Of a stretch of DNA of 64,000 bases, positions 10,861 to 21,086 are shown in pieces. Source of the stretch: Dermanyssus gallinae (Eukaryota; Arthropoda; Arachnida; Mesostigmata; Dermanyssidae); assembly GCA_003439945.1 (NCBI GenBank), contig QVRM01005375.1:1178001-1242000 (forward strand). Reading direction: 5' to 3'. Both the position numbers and the translations under genes were made by a program. The stretch's first letter is position 1. Every line of letters starts with the position of its first letter. The notes under the pieces are model-generated. The model saw only the letters and a list, made by a program, of their open reading frames with translations. It was not told the origin of the DNA and searched no databases.

Positions 10861-11469
10861 GATTCTAATGACACCACGGGACGAATGACGACTCCGTTCA
10901 ACTGATGGCACTACACATGCGGGTTCAACAACGAACAGCCGTAAATAAACTGAATTTCATCGTAGCTCGCAACTACTTCAAAATAATAAGGCTGCAAGTA
11001 AGGCAGGAATTGCCGATGCGCCTGATAGCTTGCTGTACGTTTTTACCGGCCTTTTAACTAAGAGGACCCATATTAAGGAGGAAGTCGACAAACTCCGTAT
11101 ATGTCGGCTTATGAATATGTTACAGTTTTGTTAGTGAAAGCCAAACGAGCTCTACTGCCAAACCTAATCGTTCTCGCCTACCAAGTTCTCGGAGGCCATT
11201 TAAACTTGGATGCCTTATAACAACATCGGCGATGCCCTGAATGGCGCCGAGGTCACAATGTGCAAGCACGATAACCACTATTGCGGTCCGAAACTCCTTG
11301 CGTACGCAGCAGACACGTGCACTCACAATTTTATGGACTTCTCGGCCGTTCAGTTTTAAGAAAGAGGCGTAAAGCGAAATCAAAAATAAGGGGTACATTT
11401 CTTTTTATGTTTTCCAAATTAGTATGTTACTGTATATATTAGCTTAAATTACAGTTACAAAATGTCGTT

Positions 11470-12335
11470 TATGAGAACGAGAAGAAATGGTGAATGTAAA
11501 AGAGCACTTTCGGAGTGCTTTGTTGCACGAGTTCTGGCGCCGCTGTAGCTTGTCGAAACATTTTCACCATCTTCAGGTACGACTCAGTCGACGAACGAAC
11601 CTGCCGAAAAAGGCTTTCCAAGTCCCGAGGTGGATATTTTCACCTCGCCGATGAACGTGCGATCGACCCCCTTTGCTGGAAAACGACATTCTGCACTTGA
11701 CGGTACAACAAAATCCAGCGGTTACCACTAGAGAACTTGCGGACGAGGTTGAAGTTAACCAAGCAACCATTATTAGGACGCTGAGAAACTTAAAATAACT
11801 TCTAAGCTCTGTAAGTAAGTTCTTCACAAACGGAGTGAACGCTAACAAATTGGAGCGCATGCGCGTCAGCACGCGTTTCCTCAATCGCCATCGCCGACTT
11901 TCGTTCTTGGATTTTTTGGTAACCTACAATAAAGAAAATAGGTCCTTTACAATAATGTAAATAGGCAAAGGCTCTGGTACACAAGCACAGATAGTTCCCA
12001 GAGTTAATCCAAGTGAGACGTTCACTCAAATAAGGTTACGTTGTGTCGTTGATTGTATATTAGAGGTAGCGTTCACTTTAAACTTCTGAGAAGAAACCAG
12101 GTGATCAATACGGATCTCTAAGAGTTCAGGATATATCAACCCAAACGAATCGACAACTCGAAAGGCAGAAAGGAGTGATCTTTCACCAAGATAACGTGCG
12201 ACTTTATATGAGAAACACCGGCCTTCAATAGTATACGACCTGGGCTGGACACTTAATAAGCGCTCACTATACTCCGGACCTTGCAGCTTCAGACTGTCCC
12301 ATTTACTGTCAGAATAATTTCGTTGATCTTAAAAT
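11470..12335 (+). pseudogene. Dead mariner-family transposase
   Basis: Pieces in different plus-strand frames follow the mariner transposase order. An N-terminal EHFRSALLHEFWR segment comes first, then a helix-turn-helix block NPAVTTRELADEVEVNQATI with RTLRNL. Next is FTNGVNANKLERMRVSTRFL followed by LDFLVTYNKENRS, which occupies the place of the catalytic TGDEKW motif. Then come VIFHQDNVRLYM at the HDNARPH position and HYTPDLAASDCPIY at the YSPDLAPSDYHLF position. The first catalytic Asp is lost (TYNKE instead of TGDE), and stops and frameshifts are frequent, so it cannot encode active enzyme. Active members cut and paste DNA at TA sites. Terminal inverted repeats were not located by eye. 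The family call is strong; the subfamily is not determined. Confidence 0.8.
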
Positions 12336-12339
12336 TACG

Positions 12340-12884
12340 TTTTTGGTCGTTCTCAGACTAGCTTTCCGTTGATTTAGATTCGGACCTTAACCGTTAGTGT
12401 CCTATGACTGCGAGTAATTTTGACTATACAAACATATAGTTGTCCTGGCGACATTTCCTATTACTGTACGGACTGCTTATCGCCGTGTCTAAGATAGACG
12501 ATGTCTTTAGCTGTCTGCAAGAGTAATGCAGCATTAAGTATGGGCGTCATGGGCTGAACCAACGTACGAGAAAGTTATAATATATTTTTATACCTTAAAA
12601 TTAATTAATAAATTGAATTGAATTTTTTTAAACAAGGGTTATAATTATACCCGGCAGTCATTGGAACTACAGAAAGGCAACGCCAAGATGATGTTGAGTG
12701 GTCACCGACACTCTAGCAATAATAATAATAATATTAGATTATTGTAGATGCTATATATAATTAATATATAAGTAATTTATAAGTAATTGTGCTACATGTA
12801 CATAATAATAAACCCTTGTTCAAACATATTATTATTGATTTAATTATTATTATCTTTATTATCATATACTTATCAGCATACAGT
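12340..12884. other. AT-rich intergenic stretch
   Basis: Contains short (AAT)n runs at about 12719-12735 and AT-rich DNA; nothing else is recognised. Confidence 0.4.
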
Positions 12885-13411
12885 TAGGAGGTTCGAACGT
12901 GTCGCGTCGATTCAAGCAAATGCTATTTAGCTGCTCATCCCATGGCGCCGATTATAGAAGCGGCATTGCCTCTGCACACCGCGAGAGACAGAAGCTGTCT
13001 CAGATATTCCCCCTCGCGCTGGTCCCCCGTCGTTGCTACCATCTTCTAGCCAGATTCCGAATGAATTTTGCTGTCCCACTGCTGATGGGTCCTAATGTTT
13101 CCATAGCTACCGGTACGAAGTGAAGACTGTTTTCGAGATCTGCGTATTTACTTCTCTTTTCCTGTTCGGCGTGCTTTGCTACCCATCCTGTGCTGACAGA
13201 GCTATGGCTGAGATATGAGGGAGCTACGGTGCAGGACACAGTAGCATCCCAGGCCAAGCACTTGCCGTGAGACCATAGTGGTATGGTCACACCGTCAGGT
13301 CTGGTCGTTGTTCCGTCCGAGGCCCCGTGGGTCTAGTTTTGCTGGCAACCTTGCCATCATATGCCACGAGTTCATATAGACAGATGTGTGTCGGTGCACT
13401 ACAAAGTATGT

Positions 13412-13424
13412 AGTTTAAACGGGG
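13412..13424. repeat. Target-site duplication, left copy
   Basis: AGTTTAAACGGGG, identical to 13579-13591. Confidence 0.85.
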
Positions 13425-13578
13425 ACCCATGGCTTCGATGTAATGCCAAAGTAATACCGAGCCTGGGGGGCGGGGAGGAATCCGGGTTTAGTGGGTTTGC
13501 GAGTCTCACACTAGTCACGCAGGCTGCTAGTGGCGCATGTGCATCATGCATTCCCGAAACCTCCCAGAACAAAAAAAA
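13425..13578 (+). mobile_element. 154-bp young retroposon inserted in LINE family A, with 13-bp target-site duplication
   Basis: The insert is bounded by the perfect direct repeat AGTTTAAACGGGG (13412-13424 and 13579-13591) and ends in an A tract at 13570-13579. Removing the insert and one repeat restores the minus-strand LINE reading frame, with PRLN running straight into NYILCSAP, which proves a nested insertion. The insert carries AAGTAATACCG and the hairpin GTGGG...CTCAC at 13491-13509, both shared with 9.63-9.81 kb. I infer a 5'-truncated LINE 3' end, or a SINE using the same tail. Confidence 0.85.
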
Positions 13579-13591
13579 AGTTTAAACGGGG
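13579..13591. repeat. Target-site duplication, right copy
   Basis: AGTTTAAACGGGG, identical to 13412-13424. Its first base is shared with the preceding A tract. Confidence 0.85.
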
Positions 13592-14170
13592 CGCTCCTAG
13601 GCTGTATCTCCACAGGCATATTGTCACTTGTGAATGCATTTCCTTGAGCAAAGGTGTTACGCCATCTATAAAGGGTCTGTGATCTGGTACTTGATGGATA
13701 CTTTGCCCGCCTAATGGAGCCCCTAGTAGATCCATATCACCTTGTCTAGTTGTTTTGCTGAAGTAAGACTATCTAATATCGTGGTTATTTCATGTATTCT
13801 GTCTTCTTGGGATCCACCGAAAGCAGTTACCTTGCATTTCTCTGTATTAGGAGATAGGCCTCCTTGTTGTTAAACCTCTTTAATTTGGCGTATGTCCGAT
13901 GCTACTATATCTGCCGGTCTTCCGAGTGTTCCGTCGTCTAGGTACCAAGCGTTGAACGGGCCTTGCATTGAGCAACCACGCCTGATGTACCAAGGCTAAA
14001 GAGCGCGGGTCCTAACGGGTCTCCCTGTTGAACTCCGTTTTCTGAAGCAATAGGCGTCATCGTGTCCCAAGATAACAGTGAGGGTACTTTGTAGCCCTGC
14101 CAGACCAGTGGCAGTAGGTCCGGAACATGCTGTTCTACTTTCCGCAGAAGTAGAAGAAGCAGAGTTCTCT

Positions 14171-14183
14171 TCGTCGTCTTCTT

Positions 14184-14214
<31 letters not shown>

Positions 14215-14234
14215 TTATTATTATTATTATTATT
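14171..14234. repeat. (TTC)n(TTA)n compound microsatellite
   Basis: A TTC run passes into a TTA run. It is translated in other frames as poly-Ser, poly-Lys or poly-Tyr, which should not be read as protein. It sits between two LINE family A pieces, as expected for an expanded LINE tail. Confidence 0.95.
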
Positions 14235-14411
14235 TGAACGTAACAATTGTGAGGTGTGAATGTGTACTCCTTGCCTTCTCCTAGCTCGTAATTATTATTC
14301 CATGGAACCGACACTGCAGCCGGCGTTTTCTCGGCACACTGCAAGCGACAGCAGTTGCCGTAAAACTCGCCTTCGCGCCGATTGCCTGTGAGATCTGTCC
14401 CGATCTGTGAG
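14235..14411 (-). mobile_element. LINE family A 3'-terminal fragment
   Basis: Nearly collinear at nucleotide level with 6310-6480, including CGCCTTCGCGCCGATTGCCT. The translation contains DLTGNRREGEFYGN and the family's 3' tail. Only the last roughly 180 bases of the element are present, between two trinucleotide arrays. Confidence 0.75.

Positions 14412-14446
<35 letters not shown>
14412..14446. repeat. (TTA)n microsatellite
   Basis: A 35-base run of TTA. It lies between two family A LINE fragments and may derive from a retroposon tail. Confidence 0.95.
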
Positions 14447-14449
14447 CAA

Positions 14450-15630
14450 TTTTCCAGTATTTCCCTACAATTGTGGGACCCGAAACGTGTACCCGTAGGC
14501 TCACCCCCCCCCCTCTCAATCCATAGAGCCGATGATAGCGGCGCCGTTTCCCTTACACACTGCGCGCGAGAGTTGCTGACGCTAGGTCTTTTTTTTTTAA
14601 GAATGTTTGTGCTCTTTTTGATCGGGCCCAACGTTTCCATGGCGACGGGTACAAAGTGATATCTCCTCCCCAAATCAGAGTATTTGCGTTTTTGCGATCT
14701 CGGCATGTTCGGCAACCCACCCTGACCTGGTGGCGCTGTGCATCAAGTATGACGGAGCCACTGTACAATATACCGTGGCATCCCATACCAGGAATTTGCG
14801 CTTGGGTGCAGTCCGTCCTTATCCACTGTTTTCCACACGCCTTACACTCGTATGGCTCACATATGGGAGCGCCTATTCTCAGGGCGGCCACCATGCGGAA
14901 GGAGGTGTTGTCCAGCATGGTGCCCAGCTGTGGTGAAGGAAGGGCTCTTAGGAAGCCACTGCTGAAAGTGTCACGGGCGGCTATGAATACCGCTCTCTCT
15001 GTTGGGGAATGGATGTCATCTAAGATCGTGCGAGCGGTCGTTTGACACTTGTAGCCGTCAAGCATATGCTGTGTAGGGTGTTGCTGTTAGGAGCCAGGGC
15101 CTATCGACAGTCTAGCTGTCAGCTCAGCTTCGTCCCTCCTTCCGCGCAGCACAGAATAAACATCCGGTTCTAACAACGTCTCCGCAAGCCCCGAGAACTC
15201 TATGATAGCACAACGAAGCAAGCTCTGCCACGGATCATAGGTATAATCCTCCTTCGCTGAGAGGAAGTGTGGCTCTTTTCCAGGATCTGTCGATAAGGGC
15301 CACGTTTAGAACTTCACTCAGTATCTCCTTTGCCACCTCGTCAAATGCTTGCAAATTATCACAGTGTTGACCTGTGAGGGACGTGCGTAGAATGTAGTTT
15401 AGCCTAGGTGACCCTACGCTGTATCTCCATAGGCATAAAGTAGCCTGTGAGTGCATCGCCAATAGTCGAGTTTTGATACACCGGAGGGCGTCCCGCTTAT
15501 CCAGGATTGTTTTAGAGATCTTCCGAGAGCCAATGGGCGCTTCCGGGACTTTCAGGTCATTATTATTATTATTGATGCGGACCGAGTCCGTCGGGCCAGC
15601 GACCAGGGAACTTTCGGGACGCAACTTGGC
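14450..15630 (-). mobile_element. LINE family A copy: thumb to C-terminal nuclease and 3' end
   Basis: The minus-strand order is: VPEAPIGSRK, then LAMHSQATLCLWRYSVGSPR with LNYILRTSL, then FDEVAKEILSEVLNVALIDR with SWKRATLPLSEGGL (15624-15235). Next is the block MVAALRIGAPICEPYECKAC with GKQW (the family's CGK zinc-like site, around 14870-14830), then remnants up to [20 protein letters not shown] at 14700-14640. The expected RPDG nuclease motif is eroded by frameshifts, though a GILYSG...ILDA stretch lies in its place. The RT core itself is missing from this copy. It is the longest C-terminal piece of family A here and is inactive. Confidence 0.75.
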
Positions 15631-15904
15631 TTGCGCCAGGGAAATTTTTTTTACACCGGTTGCTTAACCCTATCTCCTTCTCTCCGCCTAAGTTACCGAA
15701 GGTGAGCTGCCACTCATGAACGGTGAGGCTCAGTGAGCTACTGGAGAGTCCTGTCCGCGAAGGGCTTGAACAATTCCCTGACATGCGAACGTCGACGAGA
15801 GAAATCCTGGCAGAGCAAAAGGCTGACTGATAACTGGAGCTGAGAGCGTGCGAACGTATCGATAGAAATGTACAGACACACCCCCGCAGCAATGTCAAAT
15901 CAGG

Positions 15905-16300
15905 CTGTTATAGGTCTACGGGTATCTTAAAAGCTGTACTTGCTTTTAGGAAGTCCGTGACTCTTTGCACACCAAGCGAGTGACGCAGCAAGAAGAAAGC
16001 CACCTGGGCGCTAACCAGGCTGGCCAGGATGTACTCGTAGACTGAGGAGAAGGTCGCAGCTTGGGGCTCCTCGCTCCTGGTCTCGAGGTATTGGCTTACA
16101 ATTCCGAACCAGGAGAGGGCGGGAGAAGTGATTTTAGTGGGTAGCACGCGCCGATTAGATCGAGTCTCCCTTAAGTAAGATTGCAGAAAGTGCTCCCTTA
16201 GGGAAAATAACGGCGCCGAAAAGTTCCAGACTGTACTTGCGACAGGTCTAGGCGTTTGGGAGCGTGTCGGCAAAGGTCAACGGGACGACTTACATTTCAT
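15905..16300 (-). mobile_element. LINE family A fragment (thumb region)
   Basis: The minus-strand frame contains SAQVAFFLLRHSLGVQRVTD followed by FLKAS, homologous to SQATLCLWRYSVGSPRLNYI followed by LRTS in the neighbouring copy. The upstream part (ALSWFGIVSQYLETRSEEPQ) is consistent with the segment after the RT catalytic box. No full domain survives. Confidence 0.55.
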
Positions 16301-16499
16301 CCTCCTTCATACCTCACTGGAATCATTCGCACGCACCGGCGTTCATATACAGCTCTGTAAAAGCAGCTAATTCGCGCCTCGTTTGAAGAGCCGTGGCTGC
16401 CACGTCCGGGTCAGGCTCGGCCGAGGTGAGATATTCAGGTAGTATGCCATGCAACGAGGCTATCTATAGCAATGGGTCTCAAGCCGCCGATATTTTTCG

Positions 16500-16860
16500 T
16501 CCGAGCGATCAATCGCGCTCAGAATAGCGCGTCCCGGAGCATGCCCTCGGATGCTCCAGCTGCGGTGGGTGACACTACCTTAGTGTCTGAAGACAACATC
16601 CTCACAGCATCAATTACATCAGCGAAGACCCCTCTAGCGGCCCTCAACGGCTGCTGCAATAGACTTGTCAGTAAGAGTGCGGTCATGGCGACAGGTGGGT
16701 GCAGGCGACATCGGAATATGTGCGGAAAGGGTTGTGAGACTCTCCTTGATCTGTTCAATTTTGTCAAACCTACAGCATTCAGGTGAGAAGTTTTAGAGCC
16801 GAAAAGAAGGAGTTTGCTCCATGCCTCCGGAGAACTCGATTGTGCCACACTCTAGGACCA
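16500..16860 (-). mobile_element. LINE family A fragment (region N-terminal to the RT)
   Basis: The minus-strand frame begins SSPEAWSKLLLFGSKTSHLN and later reads VFADVIDAVRMLSSDTKVVS followed by P. I know this pattern (xAWxKLL ... AVRxLSSDxxxxP) from the segment before the RT domain in this LINE type. Together with the 15.9-kb thumb fragment it may be one copy that lost its RT core by deletion. Confidence 0.55.
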
Positions 16861-16929
16861 GAAGAAATTTGTCCGCAAGGGCCAAGCGTGCCTCTTTCAT
16901 GGGGGGACACGATGAATGGCCGGCACGGT

Positions 16930-18590
16930 TTCAGAGTGTTTCAGGAAGACGCACGGAAATGATTTGATAAGGAATGAACGCATGAAAATACCCTTGTTCT
17001 CGCGCCATGCTGGCAAGCTTTATTGAATAAATGCTTCGGCACTGGGGAAATTCCACAGGCCTGGAGGAAGGCGACCTTCATAGTCATTCCCAAAGGAAAG
17101 GGTGTAGAAACGGAACTAGAAGCTAGGAGGGGAATAGCAATAAAAAGCTGCCCGTACACGAATAAGGGCGAGTCCTTCCTAGAGGAAAGAGGGATAATAC
17201 CAGAAGAGCAGCACGGATTTAGGAAGGGAAAATTAACTGACTCGACAATGAGGGAGCTGCTCGAAGCAATCTGGGATACGCTGTCCAGGCCAAAGAGTTG
17301 CCTATATGCTGTGTTCGTAGATTTAAAGGCGGCGTTTGACATAGCATCAAGGGATAAGGTAGCTGTCTGAAATAGGAGTACCGGGAGCAATGCTGAAGTT
17401 GCTCATCAGCATCTTAAAACAAAACACGGTGCTGATTGACAATGGGATTGGCATTGCAGGGGAGATAATTCCAATCACAGGTTTCGCGCAGGGCAATGGA
17501 CTGAGGTCACTGCTGTTTTCCGTACTTTTGGGTGGGCTGCAAGAACGGATAAGGACAAGCTGGACCCGAGGCAAATTTTTACTGTACGCAGATGATGTAG
17601 TAATTTTTAGTTGCAACCTTTTCAGAGTGAAACAAACCATGGATCGACTAGTTACACCCATGGATAAAAAGGGCCTAAAGGTTAATTGGGAAAAGACAGT
17701 ATCCAAGACATTTCGAAGGAGCAGCCGTTTGGCCAGGGGTGACGTGGTTCAAATCAGGAGAATGGGATTCAAATTTTTAAAAACATTTACATACTTAGGG
17801 CTCACCTTATCAACAAGGGGCAGCAGTTTTTGATCACGCATCCAGGAGGTGGTCAGGAAGGCCTTCATCGCAGCTGCGACAATTAAATGTCCACATATGC
17901 TTCCGGTCGATGCAGCAGTCGCTCTTTTCGGGATACAGATAGCACCCATCGCCATATATGGTATTTCACTAATATGGGATGATGTGGGAGTGGACGAATT
18001 GCTTTTAATTGATGGGGTAAGGTTTTTTGTCTAAAGAGGGATTTTGCGCTTACCAATAGATGCAGTAATGAGATGGTCCGCGTATTGGAAGGTAACTCAC
18101 TGCTAACAGAGGATCTGCAAAAACGATGGAATCTAAAGAAAACGTGCACCTTTGACGTTTATATGCGGAACTGGCAAACCAAAATTTGTGAGGTAGACAT
18201 ACGAATTTATGAGACAGCAGCAATGAGGAGCACCGGGTGAATGGCTAGCGGGGTGAAAGATCGGCATTTAACTACGGCCTTTGCAGCCCACGGATTTCAG
18301 CACGTTCTGTGCAACGTGGAGGGCTTACATAAACCACAGGACGACTGTCGATGCAAATCATACTGGTGTAAAGGTGATAAATACCACGCCGCGGTATGTC
18401 TGACGGTTCGGTCTATAGCAGAACTGGCAAAACGCTTGATTGACTGTTGTGTCGAAACACTATGCTGTAACATACACTTACCCAGCCCGGATGTTAATAC
18501 ATTAAATATAATATATAATGACCGCTTTTGTCAAAACTTGTTTAGTCTCCATAATATATCATTCAGTTTATTCACCAATTACAAGTAATG
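16930..18590 (+). mobile_element. LINE family B copy: reverse transcriptase and C-terminal zinc knuckle
   Basis: The plus-strand translation gives LAPCWQALLNKCFGTGEIPQ, then AWRKATFIVIPKGKGVE, then RGIIPEEQHGFRKGKLTDST, then LYAVFVDLKAAFDIASRDKV (RT motif A). A one-base frameshift near 17370 follows. The RT then continues as MLKLLISILKQNTVLI, with motif B altered to GFAQGNGLRSLLFSVLL, motif C as LLYADDVVIF (YADD at 17585-17596), then GLKVNWEKT and a KTFTYLGLTLSTRG block. A further frame gives IAPIAIYGISLIWDD. After several stops, the C-terminus at about 18300-18440 carries GFQHVLCNV, then CRCKSYWCK and HAAVC, a CxC...C...HxxxC knuckle. It looks jockey-like rather than R2-like, and is multiply frameshifted and inactive. 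It faces the opposite way to family A. Confidence 0.8.
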
Positions 18591-19969
18591 TGCATTTTTT
18601 ATAATCCATTGTCAAAAAATCTAGTTAGGACCCGTATACGAGAAAAGACAAAATGTTGCTTTAAGTATACACTTTGTTTATTAAGTCATTAAATTTGATT
18701 AACACTTGAGCAAGGTAGTGATTACGGAGCTACATCAATCTTGGAGATAATATAGTTTTCTGTCTTATTAATACATCGCAGAGACACAGCGATTTGCGGC
18801 GATTACTCGTGTTGTTGCTTTTTCAATGTCAACGCTTTAGAATAGGAGGTTAAGGTCTTCTCTGGCTGTTGTTGTTGTTGTTGTTGCGGTTGGCGGTATT
18901 GGCCTTAATGATGCTGATCTCGTCCCATTCCTGATGATGTTACGGTCGTATAATTGCTTTAATATATATATATATATATATATATCTCACAAAGTGTTCA
19001 TCTCGACAAAGTGTGATTGAGGGTGTCTTGAAGATAACTGTCTTCTCTTACAAAGGTTGCCGGTTCTTTTCAGCCTGCGTTGCTTCTGCCCTGCGGGCTG
19101 CGTCGTGCTGTGTTCGAGTGTGTCGGACTGACGTGTCTCTTTCCTTTATTACTCTGTTTCCCATGTAAGTATCTGCCGGGTCTGATCAGCGTAGTCGTAC
19201 GACAACGAGTTCGCGTAGTGAGTGAGCCATTATTACCCTTTGGCATCTATATAGAACATATTTAGCATTTCTATTAGACATGAGCCAGCAAAAAGCTCTC
19301 ACTGGTAAGAATGGGGCAGTGAAGGAAGTTGGGAAATCGTGGCGCGCCTGAACCCATCCACCAGAGTCTGACGGCTCTCCGTATACTATCTTTGAGTGTG
19401 TCCGTTAATCCTGATTGGATTACTAACTCAATTGTATCACTCCTTCGACTTCACTCCTGGTACCGTCGCACGTACTCACTTAAGGAACTGCTAGTTTGAA
19501 GATGTGTATAGTGTTTTTATTTATTGGGAGAAAGGCTAGCGCAGGTGTAGGTTTCGGGTACCTGTGGGAGGGCGCAGCGGTTACGCGGAAGAATAAGTAT
19601 GTACAATATACGCCCAGCCAGTTCGCAGGTTTTCGGGGTATCCGCGCTAACGGTACCACCGTATTCAGTCGGATAGATATACCCTAATGACACTTTATTT
19701 GATCATCAGCTATGGACAATGCACTTTAATAAGTCGTTCAATGTCACGCACAGCAATTATCTGCAATGAAGTGCGCTGTATGTAGTGCCATCCAATGCGC
19801 AATGCGACAAAACAAACGTAGCACACTGTACCGTTTAGTTCCAATATCGGTCTTTGTCGATCGGAGGCGCAGCTTCTTTTTTAACTAGAAAATAGGCATA
19901 CGTCTTATCGAGCTATTCCCAGAGGAGGTGTAGCGCTCAGCACTCGTAAACCATGATCTGCGACATGAT

Positions 19970-20004
<35 letters not shown>

Positions 20005-20723
20005 GCATACATCGACAAATGCGCACATACGCGGATCGTGTTGCGGATCCGTATAACACCAATTACTACATATACGTCAACAAACTATGTTTTGTTGACT
20101 ATCGTTATTATCCTTATCGTGCTTTGCTGGTAGCGTGACTGTTTCTGAAGCCATTAACGTTATCGATACTCATACACCTGTTACCCTACGATAACGGTTT
20201 ATTTTTAAGACTATTGTTGTTGGCGATAATGTTGTGCTGTTGCCCTGGGGGCTGCAGCGCTTAGTGTCGTTCTAATTTTTGTGTCATTTATCCGACTAAA
20301 CTATGGATCCGCAATGTCGCTCGACGTGGATGTCAGGCTGACGGCAACACGCCCAATTTTATAGTTCCTATATTTCTGGTCACTCTTGGGTTTTTTCTCA
20401 ATAGTTCAGCGCTCTACCAAGCAATGTTACACCCACCTTGGCAAGTAACCGACTACGTCAACGCAAATGGTTAATGACCCCACACACTGTACAGACGTGA
20501 CTTGCAAAACTGCGCTCACGTGTCCGCTGTGTGGCCCTGCGCAAGACATCCTGGTAATATACATCGATACGTACGCTTCCTAACACGTCCCGCTAGCATA
20601 TATATATCTATATTGGTAAACGTGTGTATATACATACATATATGAATAAATATACACGCATATATACATATGTATACATACGTTTATATATACATGTATA
20701 CACATATATGTACGCGCATATAT
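18591..20723. other. Intergenic stretch with TA and GTT microsatellites
   Basis: Contains (GTT)n at about 18867-18886 and (TA)n at 18961-18985 and 19974-20001. ORFs at 19080-19265 and 19496-19687 lack recognisable motifs. I see nothing else. Confidence 0.4.
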
Positions 20724-21086
20724 ATGGCGGTGGTTCCGTGTTCTATTCTTTTCTTTTTCGTGTTTGGTTTAGTGTGCAGCACCTTCGACGTAGCGCCTCC
20801 TAGACAAGCTATTTTATTCAGTGTTTTGGCACTCCAAATGATAAAAGCAGCGTTGCTATTGTTCAAGCGTAGTTCAGTCAGCAGGGCACAAAATGGTTAC
20901 TTTTTGTCTCGCTTGGCGCCACTTACCGCGATTGCTGCCTTAAACAAATATCTTAAACTCGCTGTAAGTGTGGTAACATCCGTTGTGGGTTGTTTGATCA
21001 TTTTCGAAACGGGACAGAGTTCATACATCAAGTACGCGCCAGAAGCAGCGACTCAACATATAACGTTGGAGGCCTCGCCAGACTGA
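20724..21086 (+). CDS. Unidentified small membrane protein ORF (120 residues)
   Basis: An ATG at 20724 (MAVVPCSILFFFVFGLVCST) opens 120 codons to TGA at 21084-21086. Three hydrophobic stretches are visible: residues about 5-20, about 30-45 (AILFSVLALQMIKAALLL) and about 82-95 (LAVSVVTSVVGCLIIF). A basic segment (KRSSVSRAQ) lies between the second and third. The composition and the absence of simple repeats make it more protein-like than most ORFs here. I do not recognise the family. It could be an exon of a larger transporter-like gene, a pseudogene or a chance ORF. The 50 bases upstream are TA/CA-rich repeat, so an earlier methionine in the same frame (20670) only encodes repeat. Confidence 0.35.
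   Translation: MAVVPCSILFFFVFGLVCSTFDVAPPRQAILFSVLALQMIKAALLLFKRSSVSRAQNGYFLSRLAPLTAIAALNKYLKLAVSVVTSVVGCLIIFETGQSSYIKYAPEAATQHITLEASPD

Larger units (their letters stand above)
12885..14170 (-). mobile_element. LINE family A copy (RT core to 3' end), interrupted by a younger retroposon
   Basis: Reading down the minus strand: RT motif B as ENGVQQGDPLGPALFSL near 14050, then the catalytic box in FNAWYLDDGTLGRPADI with YLDD at 13944-13933. A TAA stop follows in frame at 13872-13870, then GGLSPNTEKCKVTAFGG, then a thumb-like block LLKEMHSQVTICLWRYSLGA. At PRLN the reading frame is broken by the insertion at 13425-13578 and resumes as NYILCSAPTHICLYELVAYD. After an internal deletion the C-terminal part begins with [24 protein letters not shown] and [20 protein letters not shown]. 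The RPDG...WD pattern resembles the PD-(D/E)xK-type endonuclease of R2-group LINEs. The copy is inactive. All its relatives in this cluster share its orientation. Confidence 0.8.

Noticed and set aside
11120..11398. Minus-strand ORF with HPSLNGLRELGRRERLGLAV
   Set aside because: It looks somewhat protein-like but matches no family I know, and it lies between LINE and mariner debris. I could not decide between old transposon and chance, so it is not annotated.
13938..14449. Long poly-Ser, poly-Lys, poly-Ile and poly-Asn ORFs
   Set aside because: They are translations of the TTC/TTA microsatellites joined to LINE remnants.
16131..16150. TTTTAGTGGGTAG, which looks like the left arm of the retroelement hairpin
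   Set aside because: No CCCAC arm follows and there is no A tract, so it is a chance partial match.
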